The notes beneath the pieces were generated by a model that saw only the letters and a list, made by a program, of their open reading frames with translations, was not told the origin of the DNA and ran no database searches. 64,000 nt of DNA from Polyangiaceae bacterium. Lineage in GTDB: Bacteria; Myxococcota_A; Polyangia; Polyangiales; Polyangiaceae. The translations under genes and the position numbers were made by a program. This document shows, piece by piece, positions 8,404-16,024 of this stretch; within the stretch, counting starts at the first letter, position 1, and the number at the start of each line of letters is the position of its first letter. The stretch covers positions 123,635 through 187,634 of the forward strand of contig JAICTZ010000015.1 of assembly GCA_025936115.1 (NCBI GenBank), given 5' to 3'.

Positions 8404-10409
8404 TTGGCCTCCAGCGTGAAATAAGCCGCTCGCCCCGGCAGCGGGTAACCGATGAGATCGGCGCGCGGTTGATCGAGCACGTTCGAGAAGCGAACACGGG
8501 CCGCGAGATGTTCGGCGAGCACGGCGAGCTCCCCTTCGAAGTCGAGCGATTGTTGCGCGGGGATCACGATGAGGCCCGCGGCGTCGGCATAGCGCGCCGC
8601 CTCGAAGTAATAGAGCGCCGTAATTTTGGCGCGCTCGATGCCGCGGAGGGGCTTTTTGAAGCTCGCCTCGACCCGCGGCGTGGTGACGAGCCGCGGCCGA
8701 TACTGCAAGTAGTCGTTGCCAACCCGGTTCGGCGACGTGTTGCGCGGGTCCTGCAACGTTCCCGCGAGCTCCAACGACAGAAACGAGAGCGGGCGCAGGC
8801 CCGCGAGGAGCTCGAGGCCCAAGATGCGCGCGCGATCGACGTTGTACGGCGCGACAGAGCCGCGCCCGGTGCGCTGGTAGTTGATGAGATCGTTCGCGAC
8901 GCGCGCGAAGCCGAACAGATCGAGGTAACTGCCGTCGAGCAGCGCGGAGCCGCTGGCCGCACCGAGGGCACGCACGCCGGCGTCGACGGTGACGCCGGTT
9001 TCGGGCAGCAGACTTGCGTTACCGCGCACGGCGCCCGAGGTGCCGTAGAGCTCACCGAGCGTCGGGACGCGCGCGTAACGCCCGACGTTCGCGAGGAATT
9101 TGAGCCCTGTCTCTCCGAGTTCGAGCGAAGCGCGGGCGCTCGGCTCGAACTCGTCGCAGAGCCCGAGCTCCGGCTCGTGCGGAGCGGCGAGCGACCAGGG
9201 CACCTCGCCGTTGGCGGACGTCCCGTGGCACTCGCCGCTCACGAGCCCGTGCAGGGCGACGCCGCGCGCCGCGACGAAGTGCGCGCCGAGCGCCGCGCGC
9301 GAGAACAGCCGGCGCGCGCGGAGCGACGCCTGTTCGAGCGTGTCGATCCACAAGTCTTCGACCGCGGCATGGAGCGTCGGCACGAGCGTCAGCCTTTCGC
9401 CGAGCCGCACTTCCCCCGCAAACGCCTGCTCGACGCGCCTGCCGCGTAAGTCGAGCTCGGTGGTTCCGAGGCCGAGCTCGCTCTCGGGGTCGTCGAACCT
9501 CGAATCTGTCGCGATCACCGACGTGCTCGCCGTCAGCTTGCACGCGCCGTTCTCGGCGCAGGCAAGCTGCGACGTGACGGCGCCGAGATCGCGACGGAAG
9601 TCGCCGTGGGCCGCGCGGCTGGGATAGAGCGTCAGTCCGGGCAGCCCCTGCGCCCGCGCGACGTGATTCGCGAACAGCTTGAGCGAGCCGTCGGCGTGAA
9701 AATGTGCCTGTCCGAGCGCCCACAGGTTCAACGTGCTCACGTGCGCGTTCGTACGCTCGACGCTCCGGTCGTCGCCCGGCACGAAGCGCGTGCCGTTGTC
9801 GTCGACGTAGGAGTAGTCGTTGTCGGCGCTGTCGTATTGGCCGCCCACGAGAAGCCCGGCTCGCTCATCCCCGACCGCGACGTGCGCAAACAGGCCCCGC
9901 TTGCCGAAGCTGCCCGTCGTGACGCCCGCGGCGGCCTCGGTCGCGCGCGGAAACCTGGGCTCGAAGAAAATCGCGCCGCCGATGCCGAGCTGGTCGGCTT
10001 CGAGCGGCGCGCCGGAACGGTACACTTCGATGCGATCGAGCAGCCAGAGCGGCACGAGTGACAGATCGGCCGTGCCACCCACGTCGTCGTTCAGCCGTAC
10101 GCCGCCGAGATACATCGGCGTCTCGGCCGCCGTCGCGCCGCGAATGCTCGCCGTCGCCGGTCCCCCGAAGCTGCCCGAGTCCGTCACCGTCACGCCGGGT
10201 TGCGTGCGCAGCGCATCGGCCGCGCTGAGGCCCGGCCCCTGCAGCCGTTCGGCGCGAATGACGCTGCCGGCGAGGGCCGGCTCTTTCGGCGGTGGCGACG
10301 CGGGCACACCGCGCACCTCGACCTCGATGGGCGCGGGCGGATCGCTCGCGAGGGCCGGTGCTGCGGTGGCGAAAACGAAGCTACCGATCGCGAGCGATCG
10401 GGCGTCCAT
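8397..10409 (-). CDS. btuB: TonB-dependent outer-membrane receptor, BtuB-type (vitamin B12 uptake)
   Basis: A 670-aa outer-membrane receptor. The chosen start (ATG at 10409) has a good Shine-Dalgarno (GGAAAGAGG) and gives a clean signal peptide ending ATAAPALA. The longer in-frame ORF up to 10619 reads through the riboswitch and is rejected. The plug domain is clear: SADALRTQPGVTVTDSG, TASIRGATAAETPMYLGG, LSLVPLWLLDRIEVYRSG. The rest is a 22-strand-type barrel ending ...GRAAYFTLEAKW, with the usual terminal aromatic. Receptors of this family bring cobalamin across the outer membrane using TonB/ExbBD energy. The cobalamin specificity is assigned from the upstream riboswitch. No BtuCDF genes are seen in the window. 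Confidence 0.9.
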   Translation of the reverse strand: MDARSLAIGSFVFATAAPALASDPPAPIEVEVRGVPASPPPKEPALAGSVIRAERLQGPGLSAADALRTQPGVTVTDSGSFGGPATASIRGATAAETPMYLGGVRLNDDVGGTADLSLVPLWLLDRIEVYRSGAPLEADQLGIGGAIFFEPRFPRATEAAAGVTTGSFGKRGLFAHVAVGDERAGLLVGGQYDSADNDYSYVDDNGTRFVPGDDRSVERTNAHVSTLNLWALGQAHFHADGSLKLFANHVARAQGLPGLTLYPSRAAHGDFRRDLGAVTSQLACAENGACKLTASTSVIATDSRFDDPESELGLGTTELDLRGRRVEQAFAGEVRLGERLTLVPTLHAAVEDLWIDTLEQASLRARRLFSRAALGAHFVAARGVALHGLVSGECHGTSANGEVPWSLAAPHEPELGLCDEFEPSARASLELGETGLKFLANVGRYARVPTLGELYGTSGAVRGNASLLPETGVTVDAGVRALGAASGSALLDGSYLDLFGFARVANDLINYQRTGRGSVAPYNVDRARILGLELLAGLRPLSFLSLELAGTLQDPRNTSPNRVGNDYLQYRPRLVTTPRVEASFKKPLRGIERAKITALYYFEAARYADAAGLIVIPAQQSLDFEGELAVLAEHLAARVRFSNVLDQPRADLIGYPLPGRAAYFTLEAKW

Positions 10410-10460
10410 CTGTCCTCTTTCCTGCGGAGGGTCGAGACGAGGTCGCGTGCTCGTGCACGC

Positions 10461-10645
10461 GGCAACCGGCAGGTCTTCGGACTTGCGGGCACTTCTGGCC
10501 TTTGCCAGGGCTCCTACTGGCCATCGCTTCCCAGTCTCGAGGACCAGTGCGTGTGACGGCGGTCGTTCCTGCTCACCGCTGCGGGACAGTCCCGGAATTG
10601 CACCGGGTTCCCTTTTCACCCCCTCCGAGACATTCCGGAGGGAGA
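10461..10645 (-). promoter_or_regulatory. Cobalamin (adenosylcobalamin-class) riboswitch
   Basis: Read on the minus strand, this leader has the conserved riboswitch core in order. A first hairpin (10619-10643, CTCCGG/CGGAG) is followed by GGGAACCCGGTGCAATTCCG, then CTGTCCCGCAGCGGTGAGC. A variable arm comes next, then AGTCCGAAGACCTGCC, the classic B12 box, near 10470-10486. It ends about 50 nt before the start codon of the receptor gene. Such elements fold on binding cobalamin and block expression, so the four-gene operon should be induced when B12 is scarce. I recognised it by conserved sequence, not by computed folding. Confidence 0.96.
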
Positions 10646-10721
10646 CCGCTTGCGGGCGGCTATGTACACGCGGCGGGCCGTCCGCACAAGGGCACGCCCT
10701 CGCTTTGGAGCGAGCAGCGCG

Positions 10722-11270
10722 TCAGGCGCCGGGCGCCACCGAGGCACGAGGCGGCGGGGTCGCCGGCAGCGCCTGCGCCCGCCAGAGCCGGTAGCAGGTC
10801 GAAATGTTGGCGGCGCCGACGAAGAGCTCGAGCATCGTGCCGCCGATCGAACCGACGAGCAGGTTGTTCGCAAGCCAGCACGCCGTGGCGCCGAGCAGGA
10901 TCAGCCGCAGCGGCAGCCCGGCGTACCAGAAGAACGCCACCGTTCCCGCGCTGGTCGCGAGCACCGGCAACGCGCCGACGGCGCTCCGCACGGTCAAAAG
11001 GCCAATCACCAGGTTGACGCAGAGGATCGCCACCGCCACGCGTCGCGAGCGGGTCACGAGGGACAACAGGGCCCGCGTGCAAGTCACGAGCGACGCCAGC
11101 GCCGCGACCGTGCTGCCGAGCAGGAAGAAATGAACGGCGTACGAAAATGCTTGCGCACCGATCATCGCCCGCAAGCGCCGGTCGTCCCGCTGCAAGAACG
11201 ACGAGACCCCGAGTACGAAGGCTGCGTAGCCGACGAGCTGCGCGAGGGAAAAGGGATCGGCCGCTGCCAT
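10722..11270 (-). CDS. YgjV-family inner-membrane protein
   Basis: A 182-aa integral membrane protein with about five or six hydrophobic helices and few charged residues. The N-terminal pattern QLVGYAAFVLGVSSFLQRDDRRLRAM, with FLLGSTVAALASLVTCTRALLSL following, matches the YgjV (Imp-YgjV) family. The function of this family is not established. The ATG at 11270 follows a short leader; the gene stands alone, just upstream (in genome order) of the cobalamin riboswitch and on the same strand. It could therefore be read through into the riboswitch leader. Confidence 0.75.
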   Translation of the reverse strand: MAAADPFSLAQLVGYAAFVLGVSSFLQRDDRRLRAMIGAQAFSYAVHFFLLGSTVAALASLVTCTRALLSLVTRSRRVAVAILCVNLVIGLLTVRSAVGALPVLATSAGTVAFFWYAGLPLRLILLGATACWLANNLLVGSIGGTMLELFVGAANISTCYRLWRAQALPATPPPRASVAPGA

Positions 11271-11337
11271 GTCCGATCACCTATTTTAGCGCGACGGCTC
11301 GCCGCGAGCCCGGAGCGCCCGGGCTTCGGCACGGAAA

Positions 11338-11382
11338 GGCCCCGCCGCGGAAGCAACGCAGCGCGCTCCCGCGAGCGGGGCC
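11338..11382 (-). terminator. Candidate terminator hairpin after the 52-aa membrane protein gene
   Basis: Perfect 8-bp inverted repeat GGCCCCGC/GCGGGGCC with a 29-nt centre. On the minus strand it is followed by TTTCC. It lies about 30 bp beyond the stop of the small gene at 11414-11572. The T-run is short, so efficiency is uncertain. Confidence 0.5.
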
Positions 11383-11413
11383 GTTTCAACTCGCCTTCAG
11401 CGGCTACTTCGCG

Positions 11414-11572
11414 TCAGTTCGTGAGTACGCCGCAAGCGACGACCACGGCAAACGCGAGCAGAAGCCACAGCGGTAAGTACGACGTGGCTAGCCGCGGCTT
11501 GGACGTGCTCGGTTCGACGTCGCCGGCCTTCGCCGCTTCGTCCTTGCGTTCGGAAACATGGTGCTCGGACAT
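11414..11572 (-). CDS. Small single-pass membrane protein, 52 aa
   Basis: Translating the minus strand from ATG 11572 gives 52 residues: a charged N-terminal half (MSEHHVSERKDEAAKAGD...), then a hydrophobic helix (LPLWLLLAFAVVVACGVL) and a three-residue tail. A good Shine-Dalgarno (AAGGACAG) sits six nucleotides before the start. A perfect 7-bp hairpin (GTCTCTC/GAGAGAC, 11587-11605) lies just upstream in the leader. The topology suggests a membrane-anchored small protein with its N-terminus in the cytoplasm. I do not recognise the family. It resembles small accessory subunits of respiratory complexes only in size and topology. Confidence 0.65.
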   Translation of the reverse strand: MSEHHVSERKDEAAKAGDVEPSTSKPRLATSYLPLWLLLAFAVVVACGVLTN

Positions 11573-11629
11573 GGATCTGTCCTTCTGTCTCTCCGTGCGA
11601 GAGACGTTCGGGGTTTTAGCCTCGTGCGG

Positions 11630-12028
11630 TTAGGAAGCGAACGCTTCCCTGCGGGGAGGCTCCCCGGAGTCCATGCGCGGAACGTGATGGCGCCAGCGTA
11701 GGACGCGCGCGATGACGCCACGCGGCCCCGCGCGAACGCCATCGATCACCTGGCGCGCGGGACGTTCGACTCGCAAAACGGCGTGCGGCGGGATGAGCGG
11801 CGGCAGCGGCTCGGAAGCGGGCGCCGCGATTCGCACCGAGTGCGCGTCGTGAAGGAGCGCCTTACCGGCGTCGCGCGCCGGCACGGGCGCGATGCTCGCC
11901 GCACCGGCACGTAGCTCGCCCGCGTGCCGCGCCTCGTGCGGTGCGCTTGCGAGCAATAGGCTCAGGCACGCGGCAGCAAACAGCCAAAGCAAGGCGCTTT
12001 GGGGGGCGAAGCGGCGTACGGAGACCAC
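11630..12028 (-). CDS. Hypothetical exported small protein
   Basis: A 132-aa ORF starting at GTG 12028. The first 28 residues form a signal peptide (basic start, then LLWLFAAACLSLLLASA). The mature part is rich in Ala, Pro, Arg and His, with no recognisable domain. The ribosome binding site is weak. It lies on the same strand as the 52-aa membrane gene 58 bp downstream and may share its transcript. It is plausible because of the clean signal peptide, but a chance GC-rich ORF cannot be excluded. Confidence 0.5.
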   Translation of the reverse strand: MVSVRRFAPQSALLWLFAAACLSLLLASAPHEARHAGELRAGAASIAPVPARDAGKALLHDAHSVRIAAPASEPLPPLIPPHAVLRVERPARQVIDGVRAGPRGVIARVLRWRHHVPRMDSGEPPRREAFAS

Positions 12029-12123
12029 GCGTCAGCATAGCTTCTGCGCCGATCACGGCAAGCGACCGAGCACGGGGCGTGACGCTCCGCCCTCCCCGGT
12101 GGCGGCGCTACAATCGGTCGCGC

Positions 12124-12333
12124 GTGAGCACGAGTTACCCGGTGACGGCACGCCGTTCGCGTGCTCCGCCAGCACGGGGTCACGTTCGAGCCGAAGACTC
12201 TACATGTACGGCGCTCGACCTGCCGCGCATTTACATCAACGGCGGCGCGCGCGGTTTCTTGGTCGCGATCGAGCCGAGCGTTCTCGAACGTGTGCTGGCT
12301 GCCGTACGCGTGGACGTTGCGATCGCGCGTTGA
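12124..12333 (+). pseudogene. Relic of a YbaK/EbsC-type Cys-tRNA(Pro) deacylase
   Basis: Three pieces of a YbaK-like trans-editing enzyme can be read. From GTG 12124 the frame gives VSTSYPVTA. A neighbouring frame then continues AVRVLRQHGVTFEPK, which matches the N-terminal helix-strand of the family. In the first frame again, LDLPRIYINGGARGFLVAIEPSVLERVLAAV matches the usual C-terminus (IYVNGGxRG...). The central substrate-binding part, about 90 codons, is missing and the junction is out of frame. The remnant spans 210 bp against about 480 bp for an intact gene. It is therefore a decayed gene with a frameshift and a large internal deletion. Confidence 0.75.
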
Positions 12334-12348
12334 GTCGGCGCGCCGCCT

Positions 12349-13584
12349 TCACGTGCCGAAGGCGTGGAGCGCGTCGAGCAGCTCCCTGAGCTCGTTCGCG
12401 TCGAGCCACGGAGTCAACGTCTCGAGATCCGCGAGCGTCGCGCTGGCGAGCTCGCCGTGCTCTACCGCCGCGCCGAGCGCGTCGAGGATGCGAGCGCCGA
12501 GCTCGTTCAACGCGGGTCGAATTTGACGTGCCAGATCGAGCTCCGTCGGTTCGTGCCGGCGGCGCTGCACGGCTTTGGCGAGCTCGATTTGCAGCGCGAA
12601 GAACCGACGCGCGCTCTCCGCGCGGAGTCCGAGCTTTTGAGCCTGTTGCTCGCTCGCCGCGAGCACCTGCTTTTCGCGCGGCAGATCCTCGATCGGCAAC
12701 CCTGCCTTCGCCTTGATCTCCGCGACGAGCGGCATGAACGCAAGCCTGCGCGCGAGCAAGTCGCTCAGATGGTCGAGCGCGCGGAGCGACTGGCGTTCAC
12801 CGAACCAGCGGACTTGCGCCGCTTGCACGCGCTCGGCGTGCGTCGCGAGCCAGCCGTCGATGGCGCGCGCGAGCGCCTCGTGTCCGGGCGCAATCCAGTA
12901 CACCTTGCGCGCGAGCCGAGGCTCACACACGCTCGACCATTCCGGTCGCGCGAACGCGTGAAGCTCGAAGCTGTCGGTGACGACGGCACGCACGCGGCCG
13001 CTCGCGAGTAGTCCCGGCAGGCTCTGATTGTCGTCGACCGTCACGAGCGCGTGCTCGGGGAAGTGCGCGCGCGCCCAGGTCTCGAGCACGCCGCCGCGGT
13101 TGACCGCAACGGGCGTCCCGTGCGCGTCGCCGAGCACACAGGGCCCGCCGCGGGCCAGCGCGCGCGTCATGTAACCGACGACACTGCGCGCCGGCTGCCA
13201 CGTCACGCCCGACGTCACGAGGTCGAGTTCGCCGCCCGCGAGCGCCGCCTGGAGCTCGGGCCAGCGCACATCCACCCACCGGACCGCGGCGTGCGAATCG
13301 CGAGCGAGCTCACTCGCCAAGTCGATATCGAAACCCTGTAGTTTTCCGCTCGCATCACGTGTCGAAAACGGGGCGTAGTCGCCCGTCGTGCCCACGCGCC
13401 AGACGGCGGATTCGGCGGCGGCGGGCGCCACGGCGACGACCGGCACCGTCACACTCGCCGGAGCGACCGCGACGCTCGGTGCGGCGACCTGAGTAGCCGA
13501 GCGCTCGCAGCTCGTGACCGCGAAGCCGAGGAGCAGCGCCGAGCCGCGCCGCGCCCAGACGCCGACAACACGGTTATTAAGCAT
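12349..13584 (-). CDS. Exported fusion of cyclohexadienyl dehydratase-like binding protein (PheC) and chorismate mutase (AroQ-gamma)
   Basis: A 411-aa lipoprotein (signal ending GFAVTSC) starting at ATG 13584 behind CAGGAG; the 70-codon upstream extension is rejected. After an Ala/Val/Pro linker, residues about 65-285 are an SBP_bac_3/PheC fold (WRVGTTGDYAPFSTRD, GFDIDLASELAR, LDLVTSGVTWQPAR). Residues about 290-365 are an exported AroQ chorismate mutase (LLARRLAFMPLVAEIKAK, PREKQVL, ALQIELAKAVQ), with the Arg, Lys and Glu positions typical of the active site. Together they could convert chorismate to prephenate to phenylpyruvate outside the cytoplasm. PheC can also use arogenate. The PheC half could instead be an amino-acid-binding protein; the mutase half is the surer call. 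Confidence 0.85.
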   Translation of the reverse strand: MLNNRVVGVWARRGSALLLGFAVTSCERSATQVAAPSVAVAPASVTVPVVAVAPAAAESAVWRVGTTGDYAPFSTRDASGKLQGFDIDLASELARDSHAAVRWVDVRWPELQAALAGGELDLVTSGVTWQPARSVVGYMTRALARGGPCVLGDAHGTPVAVNRGGVLETWARAHFPEHALVTVDDNQSLPGLLASGRVRAVVTDSFELHAFARPEWSSVCEPRLARKVYWIAPGHEALARAIDGWLATHAERVQAAQVRWFGERQSLRALDHLSDLLARRLAFMPLVAEIKAKAGLPIEDLPREKQVLAASEQQAQKLGLRAESARRFFALQIELAKAVQRRRHEPTELDLARQIRPALNELGARILDALGAAVEHGELASATLADLETLTPWLDANELRELLDALHAFGT

Positions 13585-13596
13585 CGACTCCTGCCT

Positions 13597-13631
13597 TACC
13601 AAATCAACCTCCAAGGTGGGCTGATTTGGTA
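13597..13631 (-). promoter_or_regulatory. Perfect inverted repeat in the leader of the PheC-AroQ gene
   Basis: TACCAAATCA and TGATTTGGTA form a perfect 10-bp inverted repeat with a 15-nt centre that itself contains ACCT/AGGT. On the minus strand it ends immediately before the Shine-Dalgarno (AGGCAGGAG), with the ATG 12 nt beyond. It is AT-rich compared with its surroundings. It is either an operator for an unknown repressor or an RNA hairpin controlling translation. Confidence 0.65.
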
Positions 13632-13762
13632 GATGCGAGCGTGACGACCTGCTCCGCCGGGCCGGCCTGTGGCAGCACGGCACCGGCGGGACAAATCGCC
13701 GGCACGCATCGTCTGCGCTAGTAGCGCCCTTCTGGACAAGCCCCCTCGGAGTCTGATAGCGG

Positions 13763-13780
13763 TCGTTTCGTATAAAACGA
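13763..13780 (+). promoter_or_regulatory. Palindrome in the ompA-family promoter region
   Basis: TCGTTT-CGTATA-AAACGA is an 18-bp perfect palindrome arm pair including a TATAAA-like -10 element. It lies about 50 bp before the start of the OmpA-family gene. It is probably part of its promoter or an operator over it. No -35 element is obvious. Confidence 0.4.
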
Positions 13781-13827
13781 TACGGTTGGGGCAAACCCGG
13801 CTTATCTCCGAAAGAGGGCCTATTACG

Positions 13828-15309
13828 ATGTCAAAGCGGTTCGTCTGTTTGCAGGTTTTCGGCTTGGCCGCTACGACGGCGACGTGGGCGATAGCACAAG
13901 AGGCTCCGGCAACGGGCGCTTCGGGCAGCGTGTCGCTCTCGCCCTCGAACGGCGTCAATACTTCGGCGGACGCGACCGCCGCTCCGCCTCCAGCGGCTGC
14001 TCCTCCGACCACGGCGCCCCCGCCGCAGCCGCCCGCGCCACCGTACGAACCGTACGAGCCGGGCCTGCCACCCGAAGGCAACGTGCTCGAGCTCGGCATT
14101 TTCGGCGGCGTTTTGATCCCCAGCCCCGATCACAACATCCGGGCCAACGGCTACGCCCAGCAGCAGTACGAGCTCGGCGGTGAGGGTGGCGGTCGCCTCG
14201 GCTACTACCCGGCATCGTTCCTCGGTATCGAGGCCGAGGCCATGGCCTCGGGCACCCACGTGAAGAACACGAACAACCAGGGCGTTCTGTACGGCTACCG
14301 CGCCTTCGTGGTCCTGCAGGCACCCACTCCCTGGGTCTCGCCGTTCCTCGTGGGCGGTTATGGCCGCTTGGGCGGAGTGAGTCACGCCATGGGCGGCGAC
14401 GTGGATCAAGGTTGGATGTTCGGTGCTGGCGCAAAGATTCCGCTCACACACGCCATCGGGCTGCGCTTCGACCTTCGCGACAACCTGACGCCCAACGATC
14501 ACGTCGGTAGCGGCCAAGGGCACAGCATCGAGATCCAAGGCGGCCTCTCGGCCACCATCGAGCGCACGCGCAGGGAGCCGCCGCCTCCGCCGGCTGATTC
14601 CGACCACGACGGCTTCGCCGACGCGCTCGATAAATGTCCGCAGGACGCGGGCGTCGCCCCCGAGGGCTGCCCCGCAGACACGGACGGGGACGGCGTCCTC
14701 GATCGCGACGACTATTGCCCGCGCGAGGCCGGTCCGGCGCCCAAGGGCTGCCCGATCATCGATCCCGATCCTGACAAGGACGGCGTGCCGATCCCGTGCG
14801 ACGCGTGCCCGGAAGAGGCCGGTGTGAAGCCCGACGGCTGCCCCGTGCGCGACAAGGACGGCGACGGCATCCCCGACAACGTCGACAAGTGCCCGAACGA
14901 GCCCGAAACCAAGAACGGCTTCGAAGACGCCGACGGTTGCCCCGACAAGATCCCGGACGCGGTCAAGAAGTTCTCGGGCGTCGTCCAGGGCATCTACTTC
15001 AAGCAGGGCAGCGCCGTAGTCCGCGCGGATTCGAAACCCACGCTCAACGCGGCCGTCAAGGTGCTCCAGCAGTACCCGAGCATCGGCTTCGAGATCTCGG
15101 GACATACCTCGAGCGAGGGCGACAAGTCCGTGAACGACAAGCTGTCGCTCGACCGCGCGAACGCCGTGAAGCAATACATCGTGGACCAGGGCGTCGACCC
15201 GAACCGCATCAAGACCCGCGGCGCCGGGTCCGACGAACCCATTGCGGACAACAACACCAAGGCCGGTCGCGAAAAGAACCGGCGCATCGAGTTCAAGGTC
15301 CTGCAGTAA
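13828..15309 (+). CDS. OmpA-family outer-membrane protein with thrombospondin type-3 repeats
   Basis: A 493-aa envelope protein. The start at ATG 13828 gives a signal peptide (FGLAATTATWAIAQ). A Pro/Ala-rich linker to about residue 80 is followed by an OmpA-like beta-barrel of about 180 residues. Acidic calcium-binding type-3 repeats follow (DSDHDGFADALDKCP, DTDGDGVLDRDDYCP, DKDGDGIPDNVDKCP, about 265-375). The C-terminal OmpA domain (GIYFKQGSAVVR, ISGHTSSEGDKSVNDKLSLDRANAVKQY, AGREKNRRIEFKVLQ) carries the peptidoglycan-binding Asp/Arg positions. It tethers outer membrane to cell wall. A stem-loop follows the stop. Divergent from the PheC-AroQ gene, with shared control region 13585-13827. Confidence 0.93.
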   Translation: MSKRFVCLQVFGLAATTATWAIAQEAPATGASGSVSLSPSNGVNTSADATAAPPPAAAPPTTAPPPQPPAPPYEPYEPGLPPEGNVLELGIFGGVLIPSPDHNIRANGYAQQQYELGGEGGGRLGYYPASFLGIEAEAMASGTHVKNTNNQGVLYGYRAFVVLQAPTPWVSPFLVGGYGRLGGVSHAMGGDVDQGWMFGAGAKIPLTHAIGLRFDLRDNLTPNDHVGSGQGHSIEIQGGLSATIERTRREPPPPPADSDHDGFADALDKCPQDAGVAPEGCPADTDGDGVLDRDDYCPREAGPAPKGCPIIDPDPDKDGVPIPCDACPEEAGVKPDGCPVRDKDGDGIPDNVDKCPNEPETKNGFEDADGCPDKIPDAVKKFSGVVQGIYFKQGSAVVRADSKPTLNAAVKVLQQYPSIGFEISGHTSSEGDKSVNDKLSLDRANAVKQYIVDQGVDPNRIKTRGAGSDEPIADNNTKAGREKNRRIEFKVLQ

Positions 15310-15319
15310 CGCGGGCCTT

Positions 15320-15362
15320 ACCCGAGCGGCGGCGCGCGACTTCACGCGCCGCCGCATCGGGT
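15320..15362. terminator. Bidirectional terminator between convergent genes
   Basis: A long stem: ACCCGA + GCGGCGGCGCG, loop of 8, CGCGCCGCCGC, one bulged A, then TCGGGT. This makes 17 paired bases. It lies 11 bp after the ompA-family stop and 6 bp before the convergent regulator's stop. There is no strong T-tract, which is common in GC-rich genomes. Confidence 0.75.
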
Positions 15363-15367
15363 ACGCG

Positions 15368-16024
15368 TCAGGCTGCCGGAGGGCCGTCGTCGAGCTCGCC
15401 CCAGTCCGAAAGCCAGCGTGCGAGGGGAATGGGGTCCGGGTTGATGGGCGGAGTTTGTTCACGCAAGCGCTTGCGCATGTCCTCGCGGTGCTTTTGCACC
15501 GTGCGGGGCTTCATCTGGAGTCGCTCGGCGGTGTCTTTGTCTGCCAAGCCGCTCGCAACGTGGATCGCAACGTCGAGCTGAGTCTTGGTCAAGACGTCCC
15601 ACGGCGCGGGACCGAGTGAGGACTGATCGGGAAAGAGGCGGAAGCCGCCGGCAACGGCGTGCAGCGTGGAGAGCAGGTTCGGGTCCGTCTTCACGAGGTA
15701 GGCGTGAGCGCCCGCGCGCTGGGCGTTTTGGATGTATTGGGGTTTGTCGTACGCGCTGAACATCACGATCTTGAGCTCGGGGCGCTGGACGCGAAGCTCG
15801 CGCGCGATACGGATCCCGTTCTTGCCGGGCAGCTTGATGTCGAGCACGAGCACGTCGAGCGGCGTGTTCGCGACGAGCTCGAAGGCGCTCGCTGCGTCCG
15901 AAGCCTCGCCGGCGAGCTCGATCGCTGGATCGGTCTCGAGCATGGCTCGGACGCCGAGGCGGAGCGACGGGTGATCGTCGACGATGCCGACCCGGATCCT
16001 CGGATTTTTGGACGGTTCGTTCAT
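15368..16024 (-). CDS. NarL/FixJ-family response regulator
   Basis: A 218-aa response regulator. The receiver (about 9-125) shows the acidic pair in GIVDDHPSLR, acceptor Asp in VLVLDIKLPGKNG and Lys in AYLVKTDP. The C-terminal LuxR-type helix-turn-helix is LTKTQLDVAIHVASGLADKDTAERLQMKPRTVQKH. It overlaps the upstream kinase gene by 4 bp (ATGA), so the two form a two-component pair. The HTH is slightly divergent from the usual LuxR consensus (LTxREREVL). Target genes cannot be told. Confidence 0.92.
   Translation of the reverse strand: MNEPSKNPRIRVGIVDDHPSLRLGVRAMLETDPAIELAGEASDAASAFELVANTPLDVLVLDIKLPGKNGIRIARELRVQRPELKIVMFSAYDKPQYIQNAQRAGAHAYLVKTDPNLLSTLHAVAGGFRLFPDQSSLGPAPWDVLTKTQLDVAIHVASGLADKDTAERLQMKPRTVQKHREDMRKRLREQTPPINPDPIPLARWLSDWGELDDGPPAA

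Noticed and set aside
10410..10619. 70-codon N-terminal extension of the BtuB-type receptor
   Set aside because: It is the riboswitch read as protein; the ATG at 10409 has a proper Shine-Dalgarno and signal peptide.
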